Below, in pieces: positions 1 through 8,119 of a stretch of DNA of 64,000 bases. Source of the stretch: a bacterium D16-56 (GTDB lineage: Bacteria > Bacillota > Clostridia > Lachnospirales > Lachnospiraceae); the NCBI GenBank assembly GCA_003611875.1, contig RAYY01000004.1:1-64000 (forward strand), read 5' to 3'. The notes under the pieces were generated by a model that was not told where the DNA came from, searched no databases, and worked only from the letters and a program-made list of their open reading frames with translations. The position numbers were made by a program, and so were the translations under genes. How positions within the stretch are numbered: the stretch's first letter is position 1; the number at the start of each line of letters is the position of its first letter.

Positions 1-209
1 TCAGAAGCAGCCTTGAGTTCTTCCATTGAAGCCCAATGCTGTATCATAGTCCATTCCCTGTTTTCTTCGTTGTAGAGAAGCTCCGTGTCAATAAAACCCT
101 GTTGCTTTGAATGATAGTCCTTTTCAAGCGAGTCCACAATGCTGATGAAGCTGTCTTTTGTTACCTCCTGTGAAGTTTTCATTGATACGATTTCCGTTAC
201 AATAGACAT
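1..209 (-). CDS. Antibiotic-biosynthesis-monooxygenase-like small protein (3' end outside window)
   Basis: The visible 69 residues begin MSIVTEIVSMKTSQEVTKD and end in a WTMIQHWASMEELKAAS stretch before the window edge. The alternation of beta strands with a central 'FIDTELLYNEENREW' segment resembles the dimeric alpha-beta barrel (ABM) fold of small cofactor-free monooxygenases and stress enzymes. Start is ATG at 209-207 with AGGAGG seven bases upstream. It lies just downstream of, and on the same strand as, an AraC regulator, which may control it. Substrate cannot be told. Fold-level call only, and the C-terminus is unseen. Confidence 0.55.
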   Translation of the reverse strand, partial: MSIVTEIVSMKTSQEVTKDSFISIVDSLEKDYHSKQQGFIDTELLYNEENREWTMIQHWASMEELKAAS

Positions 210-279
210 AAAAAATACCTCCTGTTTTTTTCATAGTCTACATGAAATAAAACAAGAGATATAGTAGAAAATCGACTGG

Positions 280-1086
280 TCATAGGTATTTGTATTTAAC
301 ATTCTCTTTTACAGTAGCTTTCTGTGTCTGAAAGGTGCGTGGTGCTGCCCCCGAAAATCGCGTAAACTCTTTTATAAAATATGATTGGTCAGTAAAATTA
401 TTATCGTAAGTAATATCAGTTAAGCTAATATGTTGATGTACTAATTGATTACATGTATTCTGGAAACGTTTTATACGACGCAAAATTTTCGGAGTATACC
501 CCGTATAATTTAAAAACATTCTCTCAAAAGTTTTTATGTTTATTGACCGTTCATAACAAAAGGATTTGATAGATATATCATCGCTAATTGTTATAAAATC
601 TGATATTAGCTGTGCTTTATCCACAAAATCTTGCTTTATAGATAACTCCTCAATCAAAGTATTTTCGATTTCAGTTATTATTTTTTCATTAGTATCATTA
701 CTGACTGCTTTTTTTAACTTTTCTCCTAAACTGTATGAAAGTCCGTTTAGATCAATCACTTTGTTTTGAACTTCCTTTAGTGATTTATGCACAAAGGGAT
801 ATAGCCCATGAGGATAAAATGATATACCAAAAATACGAATGTTTTTTTCTTGATGGATAAAGCTGTACTTGCTACGTAGTCCATTGATATGAAAAGGGGG
901 TGCTATTATTTTATTACATTCTGTTTCATATACCACATCATCCGCCAAATTCAATATAACATCAATACAATCCGTTGGAAGAAGTTTATAGTGTATGTCT
1001 GCATTTGCGGCTTCAATGTGCCAAAAAAATTTCACCCACGGAATGAGACATTCGTTTTTAGTTGCATAACGGGTAATATTTAAAAT
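280..1086 (-). CDS. AraC-family transcriptional regulator, probable AUU start
   Basis: About 268 residues. The N-terminal ~150 residues (LNITRYATKNECLIPWVKFF, later PPFHINGLRSKYSF) resemble the DUF6597 sensor domain. The last ~90 residues carry two helix-turn-helix motifs of the AraC DNA-binding domain (SIKSFCYERSINIKTFERMF and DITYDNNFTDQSYFIKEF, ending FSGAAPRTF). No ATG lies in frame near the 5' end. A strong GGAGGTGATT Shine-Dalgarno sits so that an ATT codon at 1086 is eight bases away. TTG at 1101 overlaps that site and has none of its own. Probably regulates itself and/or the downstream ABM-like gene. Confidence 0.85.
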   Translation of the reverse strand: MLNITRYATKNECLIPWVKFFWHIEAANADIHYKLLPTDCIDVILNLADDVVYETECNKIIAPPFHINGLRSKYSFIHQEKNIRIFGISFYPHGLYPFVHKSLKEVQNKVIDLNGLSYSLGEKLKKAVSNDTNEKIITEIENTLIEELSIKQDFVDKAQLISDFITISDDISIKSFCYERSINIKTFERMFLNYTGYTPKILRRIKRFQNTCNQLVHQHISLTDITYDNNFTDQSYFIKEFTRFSGAAPRTFQTQKATVKENVKYKYL

Positions 1087-1120
1087 GTTAATCACCTCCA
1101 ATCGAAACTATCTATGTATC

Positions 1121-1149
1121 ATTATAGATGTTTGACCTCAAAATATCAA
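1121..1149 (-). promoter_or_regulatory. Sigma-A promoter of the AraC-family gene
   Basis: Minus strand TTGATA (1149-1144), 17-base spacer, TATAAT (1126-1121). Leader of roughly 30 bases to the Shine-Dalgarno of the AraC gene. Confidence 0.75.
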
Positions 1150-1253
1150 CATATTACCTGCAAATACCATGTTCTATTCTAATCAACACTATGATATGTG
1201 TACTCATATCCAAAGCAGGAAGGTGAACGGTAAAATGTAATAGGGTGAAAAAT

Positions 1254-1616
1254 ATGAAGCAGGACAAAGTGAAGTATGATTTTAAGGCTTTCGGGCAAGC
1301 CATTAAAGAAGCGAGAAAGGCAAAGGGCATATCGCGCAACCAGTTAGCGGACAGGCTGAACATCGCGCCGCGCTATATCGCGTCCATTGAGAACAGCGGA
1401 CAGCACCCAAGCCTACAAATCTTTTATGAGCTTGTCACCTTTTTAGATGTGTCGGTAGACCAGTTTTTCTTTCCGGTGAAAACACCGGATAAAACAACAC
1501 AGCGCCGACAGCTTGACGAACTACTAAACGGCGTTGAAGAAACCGATTTAGTCATAGTAACCGATACGGTAAAAGGAATACAGAAAGCCAAAGAAGCCAG
1601 AGAAGCGGGGGAATAA
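1254..1616 (+). CDS. XRE-family helix-turn-helix regulator of the conjugative element
   Basis: 120 residues from ATG at 1254 (AGGG eight bases upstream; the in-frame GTG at 1245 overlaps that site). The N-terminal half is a typical Cro/CI helix-turn-helix (AIKEARKAKGISRNQLADRL, then APRYIASIENSGQHPSLQIF). The rest is a charged tail ending KAKEAREAGE. Small XRE proteins of this kind sit at the relaxase end of Tn1549-like elements. It is the only ICE-side gene on the plus strand, so it is transcribed toward the relaxase. Role as element repressor is inferred. Confidence 0.85.
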   Translation: MKQDKVKYDFKAFGQAIKEARKAKGISRNQLADRLNIAPRYIASIENSGQHPSLQIFYELVTFLDVSVDQFFFPVKTPDKTTQRRQLDELLNGVEETDLVIVTDTVKGIQKAKEAREAGE

Positions 1617-1630
1617 ATTCCCCGTTTTTT
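1605..1630 (+). terminator. Intrinsic terminator after the XRE gene
   Basis: CGGGGGAAT/ATTCCCCG stem followed by TTTTTT. It overlaps the XRE stop codon. Confidence 0.85.
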
Positions 1631-1664
1631 CATGCGCTTAACAGGTTTACGCTAAACGGCAAGC

Positions 1665-1687
1665 GATGCAAGTGTCTATACACTTGC
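1665..1687. other. Small palindrome between XRE gene and relaxase
   Basis: GCAAGTG and CACTTGC flank six bases. Could be an operator for the XRE protein or part of a transfer-origin region. No direct evidence for either. Confidence 0.3.
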
Positions 1688-1730
1688 GAATTTTCCACGT
1701 TCCGGCTCCCGCCGAAACCTGAAAAATCCC

Positions 1731-1760
1731 GCTTGTTGGGGCCAACCCCAAACCCTGCGG
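1731..1760 (-). other. GGGTTTGGGG...CCAACAAGC block downstream of relaxase
   Basis: On the minus strand GGGTTTGGGG is followed by TTGGCC and CCAACAAGC, an inverted-repeat block. A near-match lies on the plus strand at 36936-36966 beside the second recombinase operon. Shared by two mobile segments, so it may be a transfer- or recombination-related site; inference only. Confidence 0.35.
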
Positions 1761-1762
1761 AA

Positions 1763-1785
1763 CCTCGGGCCAACTTGGCCCGAAG
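1763..1785. repeat. ICE palindrome copy 1
   Basis: Arms CCTCGGGCCAA/TTGGCCCGAAG with central C. Lies 36 bases after the relaxase stop codon. Confidence 0.95.
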
Positions 1786-1821
1786 CTCCGTCGCTCCGCT
1801 CGATTGGTTGCGTCTCATTCG

Positions 1822-3246
1822 CTATCGCTCCTGTTCCTTATTTTTCTCCTGCCCGGTCAGGCCGAGCAGATAATCAATGTTTGCTTTTGTCGTTGTGACT
1901 TCCCGCATATCTTTCCGGGCTTCCCGGTACTCGGCGTAGAGCTCCTTTTTTTCAGCCGCCAGCCTGCGGCCTTCCTCCTTCTGTTTCTCCATCTTTGGGA
2001 GCTTCGCCCCGTCCAGAATGGCACTCATTTTGGCCCGGGCCGCCCGGTAAATCTCAATATCCGCCTCATGTTCTGCAAGGAATTTTTTACTGTACCGTGA
2101 AGCCTTGTACGCCTCAAACACGGGGCGGGTCTTTGCATAGTTTACCGTGGCTCCTTTGAGCTCCGCATTGGCGGCAAGCGCGGCCTCCACCGACTTGATT
2201 TTTCCAGCCAGAACGTGAAACCGCTCCGTGGCCTCCCCGGCCTTTTTCTCCAACTGCTCATACTCCGTCAGGCCGTTGTCCTGCAAGTAAGCCAGAGCCG
2301 CCGCCATCTGCTTTAGGTTGAATACTTTTGCCCACCGCTCATAAGCCGGGCCTTTTCCTTGAAGCCGGTTCTGAATGTCGATAATCAGGTTGAGCCTTCG
2401 GCCCGGCTTCACAGGCTCCGCCGCCCGGCTGGAGGGCAAGGGGGCGCGGCCTTCGATAACGGCCCGTATATCCTCCGGGCTATAACCTTCCCCGAGTGTG
2501 GAGGCCCGGCAACGGGTAAACCGTTCCTGTCCGGGACAGCGAAACGAGAGAGAGCCGCCGCGCCCGTGTTTGACCTCGTAGCCCGCCGCCTTCATCAGTG
2601 AGAGAAACGCGGCAAAATCGGCGGGCTTCTGCAAGAGGGCCGCATCGATCTGCGCCCGCAGCCGCTCCTGAAAGGTGGGAGGTTTGTTATCCCCAAGCCA
2701 TTCCCCGTAATTCTTAAACTTGCCTTTACTCCGAGGCTTCGGATTTTTCACAATCGAAAGCCCGTATTCCAGACAGATCCGGTCACTTACCCGCCGGATT
2801 GCAAAAGAACTGTTCCAGAAATTCCGAAACTTCCGGGTATAGTCAAGGGACGTTGAATTGTAGTAAATATGGTTGTGGACGTGTGCCTTATCAATGTGTG
2901 TTGTGACAATAAAAGCGTGGTTGCCTTTTGTCCAGCTCATGCCGAGCTCGTAGCCGATACGGTTTGCTTCTTCCGGGGTCACTTCTCCGGGGAGGAAGGA
3001 TTGCCGTATCTGATAACACAAAATGTCCTCGTCCCACTTCTGCACCCGGCCCGTGATGGCCTTATATTTGCTCTTGGAAAGCAGAAATTCCGCGTCCACC
3101 GTGGCCGGGTCGCACTCATAAGCGGAGATAAGTTTACCGCCCCGGGTCTTATCGGGATTTTTGCCGTAGTCAATACATTCCTTGATTGCCTCCGCTATCG
3201 TCTCCCCGACGTTGATATGCCGGGTAAAATGGCGGGTAGTTGCCAT
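1822..3246 (-). CDS. MobA/VirD2-type conjugative relaxase
   Basis: 474 residues. Should nick the ICE at its transfer origin and pilot the strand through the type IV secretion system. The N-terminal ~200 residues hold the relaxase fold, with the metal-binding three-histidine motif H117-IDKA-H122-V-H124-N-H126 and a candidate catalytic Tyr in the CIDYGKNPDKT segment (about Tyr27). The C-terminal half is charged and probably coiled coil (LEKKAGEATERFHVL, MEKQKEEGRRLAAEKKELYAEY). Family: Tn1549-like MOBP relaxases. Last gene of the transfer operon, downstream of CD1845. Start ATG with GGAGGTGAG upstream. Confidence 0.93.
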   Translation of the reverse strand: MATTRHFTRHINVGETIAEAIKECIDYGKNPDKTRGGKLISAYECDPATVDAEFLLSKSKYKAITGRVQKWDEDILCYQIRQSFLPGEVTPEEANRIGYELGMSWTKGNHAFIVTTHIDKAHVHNHIYYNSTSLDYTRKFRNFWNSSFAIRRVSDRICLEYGLSIVKNPKPRSKGKFKNYGEWLGDNKPPTFQERLRAQIDAALLQKPADFAAFLSLMKAAGYEVKHGRGGSLSFRCPGQERFTRCRASTLGEGYSPEDIRAVIEGRAPLPSSRAAEPVKPGRRLNLIIDIQNRLQGKGPAYERWAKVFNLKQMAAALAYLQDNGLTEYEQLEKKAGEATERFHVLAGKIKSVEAALAANAELKGATVNYAKTRPVFEAYKASRYSKKFLAEHEADIEIYRAARAKMSAILDGAKLPKMEKQKEEGRRLAAEKKELYAEYREARKDMREVTTTKANIDYLLGLTGQEKNKEQER

Positions 3247-3306
3247 ATCTCACCTCCATTCCATGAAGAACGGCGGCCCCGCAGAGCCGCCGTTTTGCTG
3301 TTCCTG

Positions 3307-3329
3307 CTTCGGGCCAACTTGGCCCGAAG
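3307..3329. repeat. ICE palindrome copy 2
   Basis: Perfect 11-base arms, central C on the plus strand. Begins 12 bases after the CD1845 stop codon and 60 bases before the relaxase start. Confidence 0.95.
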
Positions 3330-3341
3330 TCCCGCCGCTTG

Positions 3342-3635
3342 TCAACTTGTGATGAACCGCCGGAGGGAATAGTTCAGCCCGTCCAATGCGCTGATGATAC
3401 ATTCCGCGATAGCCGGGAGCCCATAGGGCGAGAGCAGGAAAGCCAGGACGAGAAACGCCACACCGCCGACAGGGTGATGTTGGAGCACGAACAGGCCCAC
3501 GGCAATCACGGCCAGCACCCCGGAGGCCAGAGACAAAAACCACCCGGTCACATCAAACAGGAACATCAGCACCGCCACCAGAAGCGACAGAACCAGCAGG
3601 AACGGCAACGCGATAATCTTAAATATCAGTCTCAT
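3342..3635 (-). CDS. CD1845-family small membrane protein
   Basis: 97 residues. Three hydrophobic segments are visible (IIALPFLLVLSLLVAVLMFLF, GWFLSLASGVLAVIAVGLFV and VGGVAFLVLAFLLSPYGL), so it is an integral membrane protein. Small proteins beginning MRLI-K-ALPF are a conserved part of CTn5/Tn1549-like elements next to the relaxase. Function is unknown; a mating-channel or entry-exclusion role would be guesswork. In this element it is separated from mobC by the inserted ABC cassette. Confidence 0.8.
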   Translation of the reverse strand: MRLIFKIIALPFLLVLSLLVAVLMFLFDVTGWFLSLASGVLAVIAVGLFVLQHHPVGGVAFLVLAFLLSPYGLPAIAECIISALDGLNYSLRRFITS

Positions 3636-3734
3636 ATAAACAGCCCCTTTCTTTGTTTTATCCTATTATAATTTTACCATTTCAGGGGCCGGGCAACAAT
3701 GTTGTCGGGACTTTGTAAATCTTGTCCCGGCATA

Positions 3735-3757
3735 CTTTGGGCCAAGTTGGCCCGAAG
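3735..3757. repeat. ICE palindrome copy 3 (degenerate), left edge of ABC cassette
   Basis: Left arm CTTTGGGCCAA has one mismatch; central G. Its last three bases are shared with the 27-base terminator arm of the ABC cassette, so cassette and palindrome abut exactly. Confidence 0.9.
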
Positions 3758-3820
3758 TAAAACACATAGTAAAACACCATCCCCAAAATCAGAGATGGTG
3801 TTTTACTATGTGTTTTACTT
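3755..3820 (-). terminator. Very long hairpin at the end of the ABC cassette
   Basis: Perfect 27-bp inverted repeat: 3755-3781 against 3794-3820, 12-base loop. It starts inside the DUF3732 stop codon and ends in the palindrome. Stems contain GTTTTAC tracts rather than a classic U-run, but a stem this long should block transcript decay and probably readthrough. Confidence 0.75.
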
Positions 3821-5732
3821 ATTCATACCAAGATTTTGGAACAAGATTATTTTTATCGTCCCACCAATCTTCAATGATTAATTTCTGAAATTTTTCGTCT
3901 AATAAATCAGCATGATCTACAATAATCACCTGTAACTTCCCATGTTCTGCGGTTGTTCTTTCAATAACAAAGTTATACATTTCATTAACTTTGTTCCAGT
4001 CAGTTTTCTTTTCATCACGTTCTGATGGAAAATAAACTTGTGATGGCTGGTCAAAAAACAAAAAACGTGGTACAGGGCGATTGGCATTAATAAAGAACTT
4101 TTGCAAGGCAAAATAGGTAATTAAATGAACACCAACCCAATTTGATCCACTTCCTAATTGTCTTAGCGGAACAGGTCTTTCTGGCTTGTCCACAATTACT
4201 GTTACTTTTGACAAGTCCAATCGGTAAGGATTATCACTGTGCTCTAATTGTAGCTGTTTAGCCCACGCCGTCATGTCAACTTGTATGCGAGAAAGCGCAG
4301 ATTGTTTTCGTTCCTCTAATGTATTTACATCCAAAATCTCATCAATTTCACTAAGACGATTCTGAAGTTTTTTTATGATTTGCTCTTGTTTTTCGGAATC
4401 TGTATCAGTCTCTACGCTTTCGACCCATAAGCTAATTCGTCCAACAACCCGGGCCCTTCTTGAATTCAAATCTTTAATTCTCTGTGCCTCTTGTTCTTGA
4501 TAATAAATTCCATCAATTTCTGCTTCAATACCTTTTATTGTTTCTCGCTTTTGTTCCCGCTCCTTTTCAAGCCCGTCAATAAATGCTCGTAACTTTGGCC
4601 TTTCTTTGGTTACATTAGCAATAGATTTATCAAGATTAAGTATGGATTTTTTTATCATTTCTACTCCTGGTAGAGGAGAATTTAATTCGCCCGAACAAAG
4701 CGGGCAGACACCAGGGTTAAAATCTAATTGTTCAAACAAACCAATGGATTCTAGGCGAATTTTTTGATGAACAACTTCGTCTTTATATTCTGTCGTTTCC
4801 CCAGAAAAGGATTTTGCATTGTAAAGGCTCTGTTCTATTTCTTCTAATTCTTGTCGGTAATCTTCTAATAGGCTTTGTAAATAAGTGAGCCTGTCCATTC
4901 CACTGCTTACGTTTCTACTTGGCTTCCAATCCAGAATACTTTTAAGTAATGAATACATGGATTTATAATCTTGATAGTCAATAGAACTATTATTATCAAT
5001 TAAGCCAGCTTGACGTGCTTCTGATATTAGAGAAATTGCTCTATTAGATCCTCCGCCCATTAATGCTCGATTTTCTTCAAGTTTTCGCTTTTCTAATACA
5101 AGTTTTCTTTTCAATATGCTTCGTTCATTTTCAAGAGCTAAGGATTCCTCATTCACTATTCCTAAAAAATATGGAATAGTATCCTTAATAGCCTGACTAA
5201 TAAAATCTTCTGATTGTTTATGAAATAAAAAGTTTTTAGCAGCTATCTCGTCTTGTCCTTGAAAACAATAATATAAAGCATGTCTAATATTAGCAGAAAG
5301 AGGAGGTCTGCTTTGCCCCTCAGGTGGAGTATGCAAATTTTCTGATATCCCAATTCTTCTAGTTATCATTTCCTCTAATCCAGCAACATTTTCATTTGAT
5401 TGAAAATTACATATTTCTGGGACTTCAAGTTTTTCCCCGATTTCTACATAACAGTAGCTAGTTGTTTGCTGGCCCGGCTCTGGATTCTTTCTTGCCACGA
5501 ATAATTGTTCTTTCTCAAACTGCAAAAGGAGACCATACCATGCAACGTTTTCACGAACAACACCATCAGCTATGTTACATGAATCCCCACCTAAACAGTA
5601 ATCAATAATATCGCCAACCGCAGATTTTCCAGATTGGGATTTTCCTGTAATAATATTTACTGTGCCTAAATTAAATGGTAAATGTCTTACTTGACCCTTG
5701 TATCCATATAAAACAAGTTCACAAATTTGCAT
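3819..5732 (-). CDS. ABC-three-component system ATPase (DUF3732, SMC/Rad50-like)
   Basis: 637 residues. Walker A is GKSQSGKS at 30-37, in an N-terminal lobe beginning MQICELVLYGYKGQVRHLPF. A long coiled coil (about 190-470) is interrupted by a zinc-hook-like CPLC at 343-346. The C-terminal lobe has an ABC-signature-like LRQLGSGSNWVG and the Walker B/D-loop region FLFFDQPSQVYFP, followed by a histidine in VIIVDHADLLDEKF. This is the Rad50-like component of ABC-three-component conflict systems. Start overlaps the preceding stop (TAATG). Third gene of an AT-rich cassette inserted in the GC-rich ICE. Defence function is inferred from family knowledge. Confidence 0.88.
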   Translation of the reverse strand: MQICELVLYGYKGQVRHLPFNLGTVNIITGKSQSGKSAVGDIIDYCLGGDSCNIADGVVRENVAWYGLLLQFEKEQLFVARKNPEPGQQTTSYCYVEIGEKLEVPEICNFQSNENVAGLEEMITRRIGISENLHTPPEGQSRPPLSANIRHALYYCFQGQDEIAAKNFLFHKQSEDFISQAIKDTIPYFLGIVNEESLALENERSILKRKLVLEKRKLEENRALMGGGSNRAISLISEARQAGLIDNNSSIDYQDYKSMYSLLKSILDWKPSRNVSSGMDRLTYLQSLLEDYRQELEEIEQSLYNAKSFSGETTEYKDEVVHQKIRLESIGLFEQLDFNPGVCPLCSGELNSPLPGVEMIKKSILNLDKSIANVTKERPKLRAFIDGLEKEREQKRETIKGIEAEIDGIYYQEQEAQRIKDLNSRRARVVGRISLWVESVETDTDSEKQEQIIKKLQNRLSEIDEILDVNTLEERKQSALSRIQVDMTAWAKQLQLEHSDNPYRLDLSKVTVIVDKPERPVPLRQLGSGSNWVGVHLITYFALQKFFINANRPVPRFLFFDQPSQVYFPSERDEKKTDWNKVNEMYNFVIERTTAEHGKLQVIIVDHADLLDEKFQKLIIEDWWDDKNNLVPKSWYE

Positions 5733-6220
5733 TATGGTCTCACCCCCAACCCAACATATATAGTTTCTGCTTTTCCTGCATTAACAAACCATTTTGCTAT
5801 ATGTTCGCTTTTTGTGAGGCAATCTTTAACCTCACTATCCAAGAATTTTGTTTTGCTTAAAGTTTTCTGCGAACCAACAATATCTACTTCTCCATTTGGT
5901 GTCAATTCTATCTTTCCGGTCTGCAAAAGAAATTCTAAGGTTTCATTTGTAATTGGAACCAGATCGCGTGCTCTTTGAGGAAAATCAATTAACAATTCGG
6001 GATATTTTTGTATCCACACAAGTAATTGTGTTCGGCTATTTATCTTTTCTCTAGTTGATTTATGTAAGACAAGAGGTAGGACTAAATAAATTAGGGGAAA
6101 TGGTAATGCTCTATGGGAATTATTTGCATAAGTTTTTATAGTAGAATAAAGGATTCTCCCACAAAATGCTGGATTAAGTAAAAATGCAATTTCTTGTGCT
6201 CTTTCGCTCCATACCTTCAT
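5732..6220 (-). CDS. ABC-three-component system middle component
   Basis: 162 residues, starting MKVWSERAQEIAFLLNPAFC. The NPAFC(G/A)xxL signature near the N-terminus, with the following PFPLIYLVLPLVLHK segment, is typical of the small middle component that links the Rad50-like ATPase to the effector subunit in three-component ABC systems. No catalytic motif is seen. It lies 19 bases after the upstream gene and overlaps the ATPase gene by one base, so the three are surely co-translated. Low GC sets it apart from ICE neighbours. Confidence 0.82.
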   Translation of the reverse strand: MKVWSERAQEIAFLLNPAFCGRILYSTIKTYANNSHRALPFPLIYLVLPLVLHKSTREKINSRTQLLVWIQKYPELLIDFPQRARDLVPITNETLEFLLQTGKIELTPNGEVDIVGSQKTLSKTKFLDSEVKDCLTKSEHIAKWFVNAGKAETIYVGLGVRP

Positions 6221-6239
6221 TATAAAATCGCCTCCTCCT

Positions 6240-7421
6240 TTAACTATTCAACAGATATTTTAATCTTGAATAAAAGTCAATATGCCATCCGACTTTTAGC
6301 TTATTGGCTAAAATATGATAGCTTCCCCTCATTACAAAAGCTTCTTTACATTTTGGCCTGATTCTAATATCTTTTTTTTCTATTTCGGAAAATAAATTGC
6401 GTCCGAATTTCGCCTTTTCTTTTTCTGTTGGCGAGGAATCTAAATCATTAAGTTCATCTTGCATTTCTACAAAACAGTGCTCCCATTCATCAATAAGGCG
6501 TTGTTCATATTTCTCTAGTTCATTAACAAAAAGCAGGTCGTTTCTTATCCAATTTGCTCGTTGCTTAAAGGCTCTGTAATAGTCACGCAACGCCACTCTC
6601 ATGCGATTACTCCCAATACAAATTAACTTTAATTGCTCATAGAAAACTTTTTCATCAGTAGAAAGGTCACTTTCTTGTATTTCTTCTATATCCCATATAT
6701 CTATAGGTAGGTTTTCATCTGAATACTCTTGACTAAGCGACACAATAAATGAACGTACTTGGTTTTGCGTAACAAAAATTGGAGTGTCTGAACAAAGAGC
6801 CTCCACGACTTTTTTGTACCACCATCCTTCAAGCCTCTCACAAATCTGGTTTTCATATTTATGTATACAGCTATACCTAATTATTCGATGATACACTTTC
6901 TCAATATCAATAATATTACTTGCATTATCAATAACTATAACTTGCTCAAGTAACCTTTTTCGTTTTGATTCTTCTAATTCCAAAAAGGCTTCATAATAAG
7001 CTTTATGTGCCTTATTTGTGGAAGTGTTGCATACTTTCACAAGTTGGTTATACGCTGTTTCTACATTTCTGTTTTGTGACTTCAGATTGAAAGCTGCTGA
7101 TTTATCAGGGGCTATAGCAGTAGTAATAATCAAAAAATTATTACTATCTAATAATTGGGGATCCGTAACTATTGTATCGACCCAAACCTTAATAGTTCTC
7201 CACAAATCCGTACTAGAATCTGACAGGCTACCCTGATGATTAATGTGATGTTTTAGCTGAATAAGCTGTTTAGGAGTATCGTTTTTGCTAAAGGCTATAT
7301 CATCAAATTTTTCAATACTAATCTGTAAATCTTCGTTATCGTTTTCTAGTAACAGAGCCAGCGCATACCTAACTTGATATAAATAGCCAATCATTTGTTC
7401 CGCTGCTTGGTGGTCTGGCAT
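6240..7421 (-). CDS. ABC-three-component effector-like protein with nuclease-like N-terminus
   Basis: 393 residues. The first ~130 residues read like the Cap4/DUF4297-type nuclease fold: GYLYQVRYAL, then IEKFDDIAF (E37, D40, D41) and LIQLKHH (Q55, K57), matching an E...D...(Q/E)xK active-site pattern. The remaining ~260 residues are helical and rich in aromatic and charged residues (ERLEGWWYKKVVEAL, LRDYYRAFKQRANWIRNDLL), as in the C-terminal domain of ABC-3C proteins. First gene of the cassette, behind its own promoter, with GGGAGG before ATG. Nuclease activity is inferred from the residue pattern only. Confidence 0.8.
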   Translation of the reverse strand: MPDHQAAEQMIGYLYQVRYALALLLENDNEDLQISIEKFDDIAFSKNDTPKQLIQLKHHINHQGSLSDSSTDLWRTIKVWVDTIVTDPQLLDSNNFLIITTAIAPDKSAAFNLKSQNRNVETAYNQLVKVCNTSTNKAHKAYYEAFLELEESKRKRLLEQVIVIDNASNIIDIEKVYHRIIRYSCIHKYENQICERLEGWWYKKVVEALCSDTPIFVTQNQVRSFIVSLSQEYSDENLPIDIWDIEEIQESDLSTDEKVFYEQLKLICIGSNRMRVALRDYYRAFKQRANWIRNDLLFVNELEKYEQRLIDEWEHCFVEMQDELNDLDSSPTEKEKAKFGRNLFSEIEKKDIRIRPKCKEAFVMRGSYHILANKLKVGWHIDFYSRLKYLLNS

Positions 7422-7455
7422 ATCACTACCTCCCTTAAAGATGATATTTATATTG

Positions 7456-7464
7456 ATTATACCA
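7456..7464 (-). promoter_or_regulatory. Extended -10 promoter of the ABC cassette
   Basis: TGGTATAATC on the minus strand (TG-n-TATAAT), 35 bases before the ATG. No good -35 box, as is usual for extended -10 promoters. Confidence 0.6.
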
Positions 7465-7508
7465 TAATATGAGAAAAACTACATACAATATCTTATTTTC
7501 TATTTAGG

Positions 7509-7531
7509 CTTCGGGCCAACTTGGCCCGAAG
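7509..7531. repeat. ICE palindrome copy 4, right edge of ABC cassette
   Basis: Perfect arms, central C. Lies 54 bases after the mobC stop. With copy 3 it brackets the whole three-gene ABC cassette. Confidence 0.95.
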
Positions 7532-7585
7532 CTCCCGGACAGAGAAAAAGCAGGGGAGCGAAGGCCCGGCCCCCGCTCCCCATGC

Positions 7586-7927
7586 TCACAGCTCCACAAT
7601 GGCGGAGAGATGTTTCAGTAAGTCATTCATGCGCCCCCACAGCTCGGCGTAGTCCTGTTGAAGCCCGGCAATCTCGTCCGGGTACACGCCGTAGGTGTTG
7701 GCGTGGATTGCCACCTGATTCAGATTATTGGAGCACCGCCGTTGCAGGGAAACCAGTTCCCGGACAGGCGAGAGGTCTACATGGAGGATATAGCCGTTTA
7801 AGGCCATCTTGCGGACAAAGGCGCTCATGTTGCGGACGCCTGCCTCGTCCATGCGGGCGTGGAGCTGTTCCAGTTCCTCCGGGGATACCATCACATAAAG
7901 CGGAATATTCCGCCTGCGGCGGGGCAT
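7586..7927 (-). CDS. mobC: MobC-like relaxosome accessory protein
   Basis: 113 residues. Begins MPRRRRNIPLYVMVSPEELE, a ribbon-helix-helix-like DNA-binding N-terminus, followed by MSAFVRKMALNGYI and the LVSLQRRCSNNLNQVAIHAN segment that defines the MobC family. Should bind the transfer origin and help the relaxase nick. Its start overlaps the previous stop (TAATG). In related elements mobC sits directly by the relaxase; here CD1845 and the ABC cassette intervene. Confidence 0.88.
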   Translation of the reverse strand: MPRRRRNIPLYVMVSPEELEQLHARMDEAGVRNMSAFVRKMALNGYILHVDLSPVRELVSLQRRCSNNLNQVAIHANTYGVYPDEIAGLQQDYAELWGRMNDLLKHLSAIVEL

Positions 7928-8109
7928 TACCGTTCCTCCCGCTCCCGGCTCCGTTTGTGATGGGGAGGCTCCTTTACCTTGTCCAGCGGCTTTTCCGGTT
8001 CCGGGGGAACCGGGGCGGGCGGCGTGTTGTTCAGCACACCGTCAATCATGTTGTAATTCTGTTCAGCGGAGAGCTCCGCCGACTTCAAAGGGTTATCCTT
8101 TTCCTGCAT
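7927..8109 (-). CDS. DUF4316-like small ICE protein
   Basis: 60 residues from ATG at 8109, which has AGGAGG six bases upstream; the longer frame from 8145 lacks one. Starts MQEKDNPLKSAELSAEQNYN and continues MIDGVLNNTP, a motif I know from DUF4316-type proteins of Tn1549-like elements. The rest is a Pro/Glu/Arg-rich tail. Overlaps mobC by TAATG and follows the 172-residue gene within a few bases. Unknown function. Confidence 0.65.
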   Translation of the reverse strand: MQEKDNPLKSAELSAEQNYNMIDGVLNNTPPAPVPPEPEKPLDKVKEPPHHKRSREREER

Positions 8110-8119
8110 GAAATACCTC

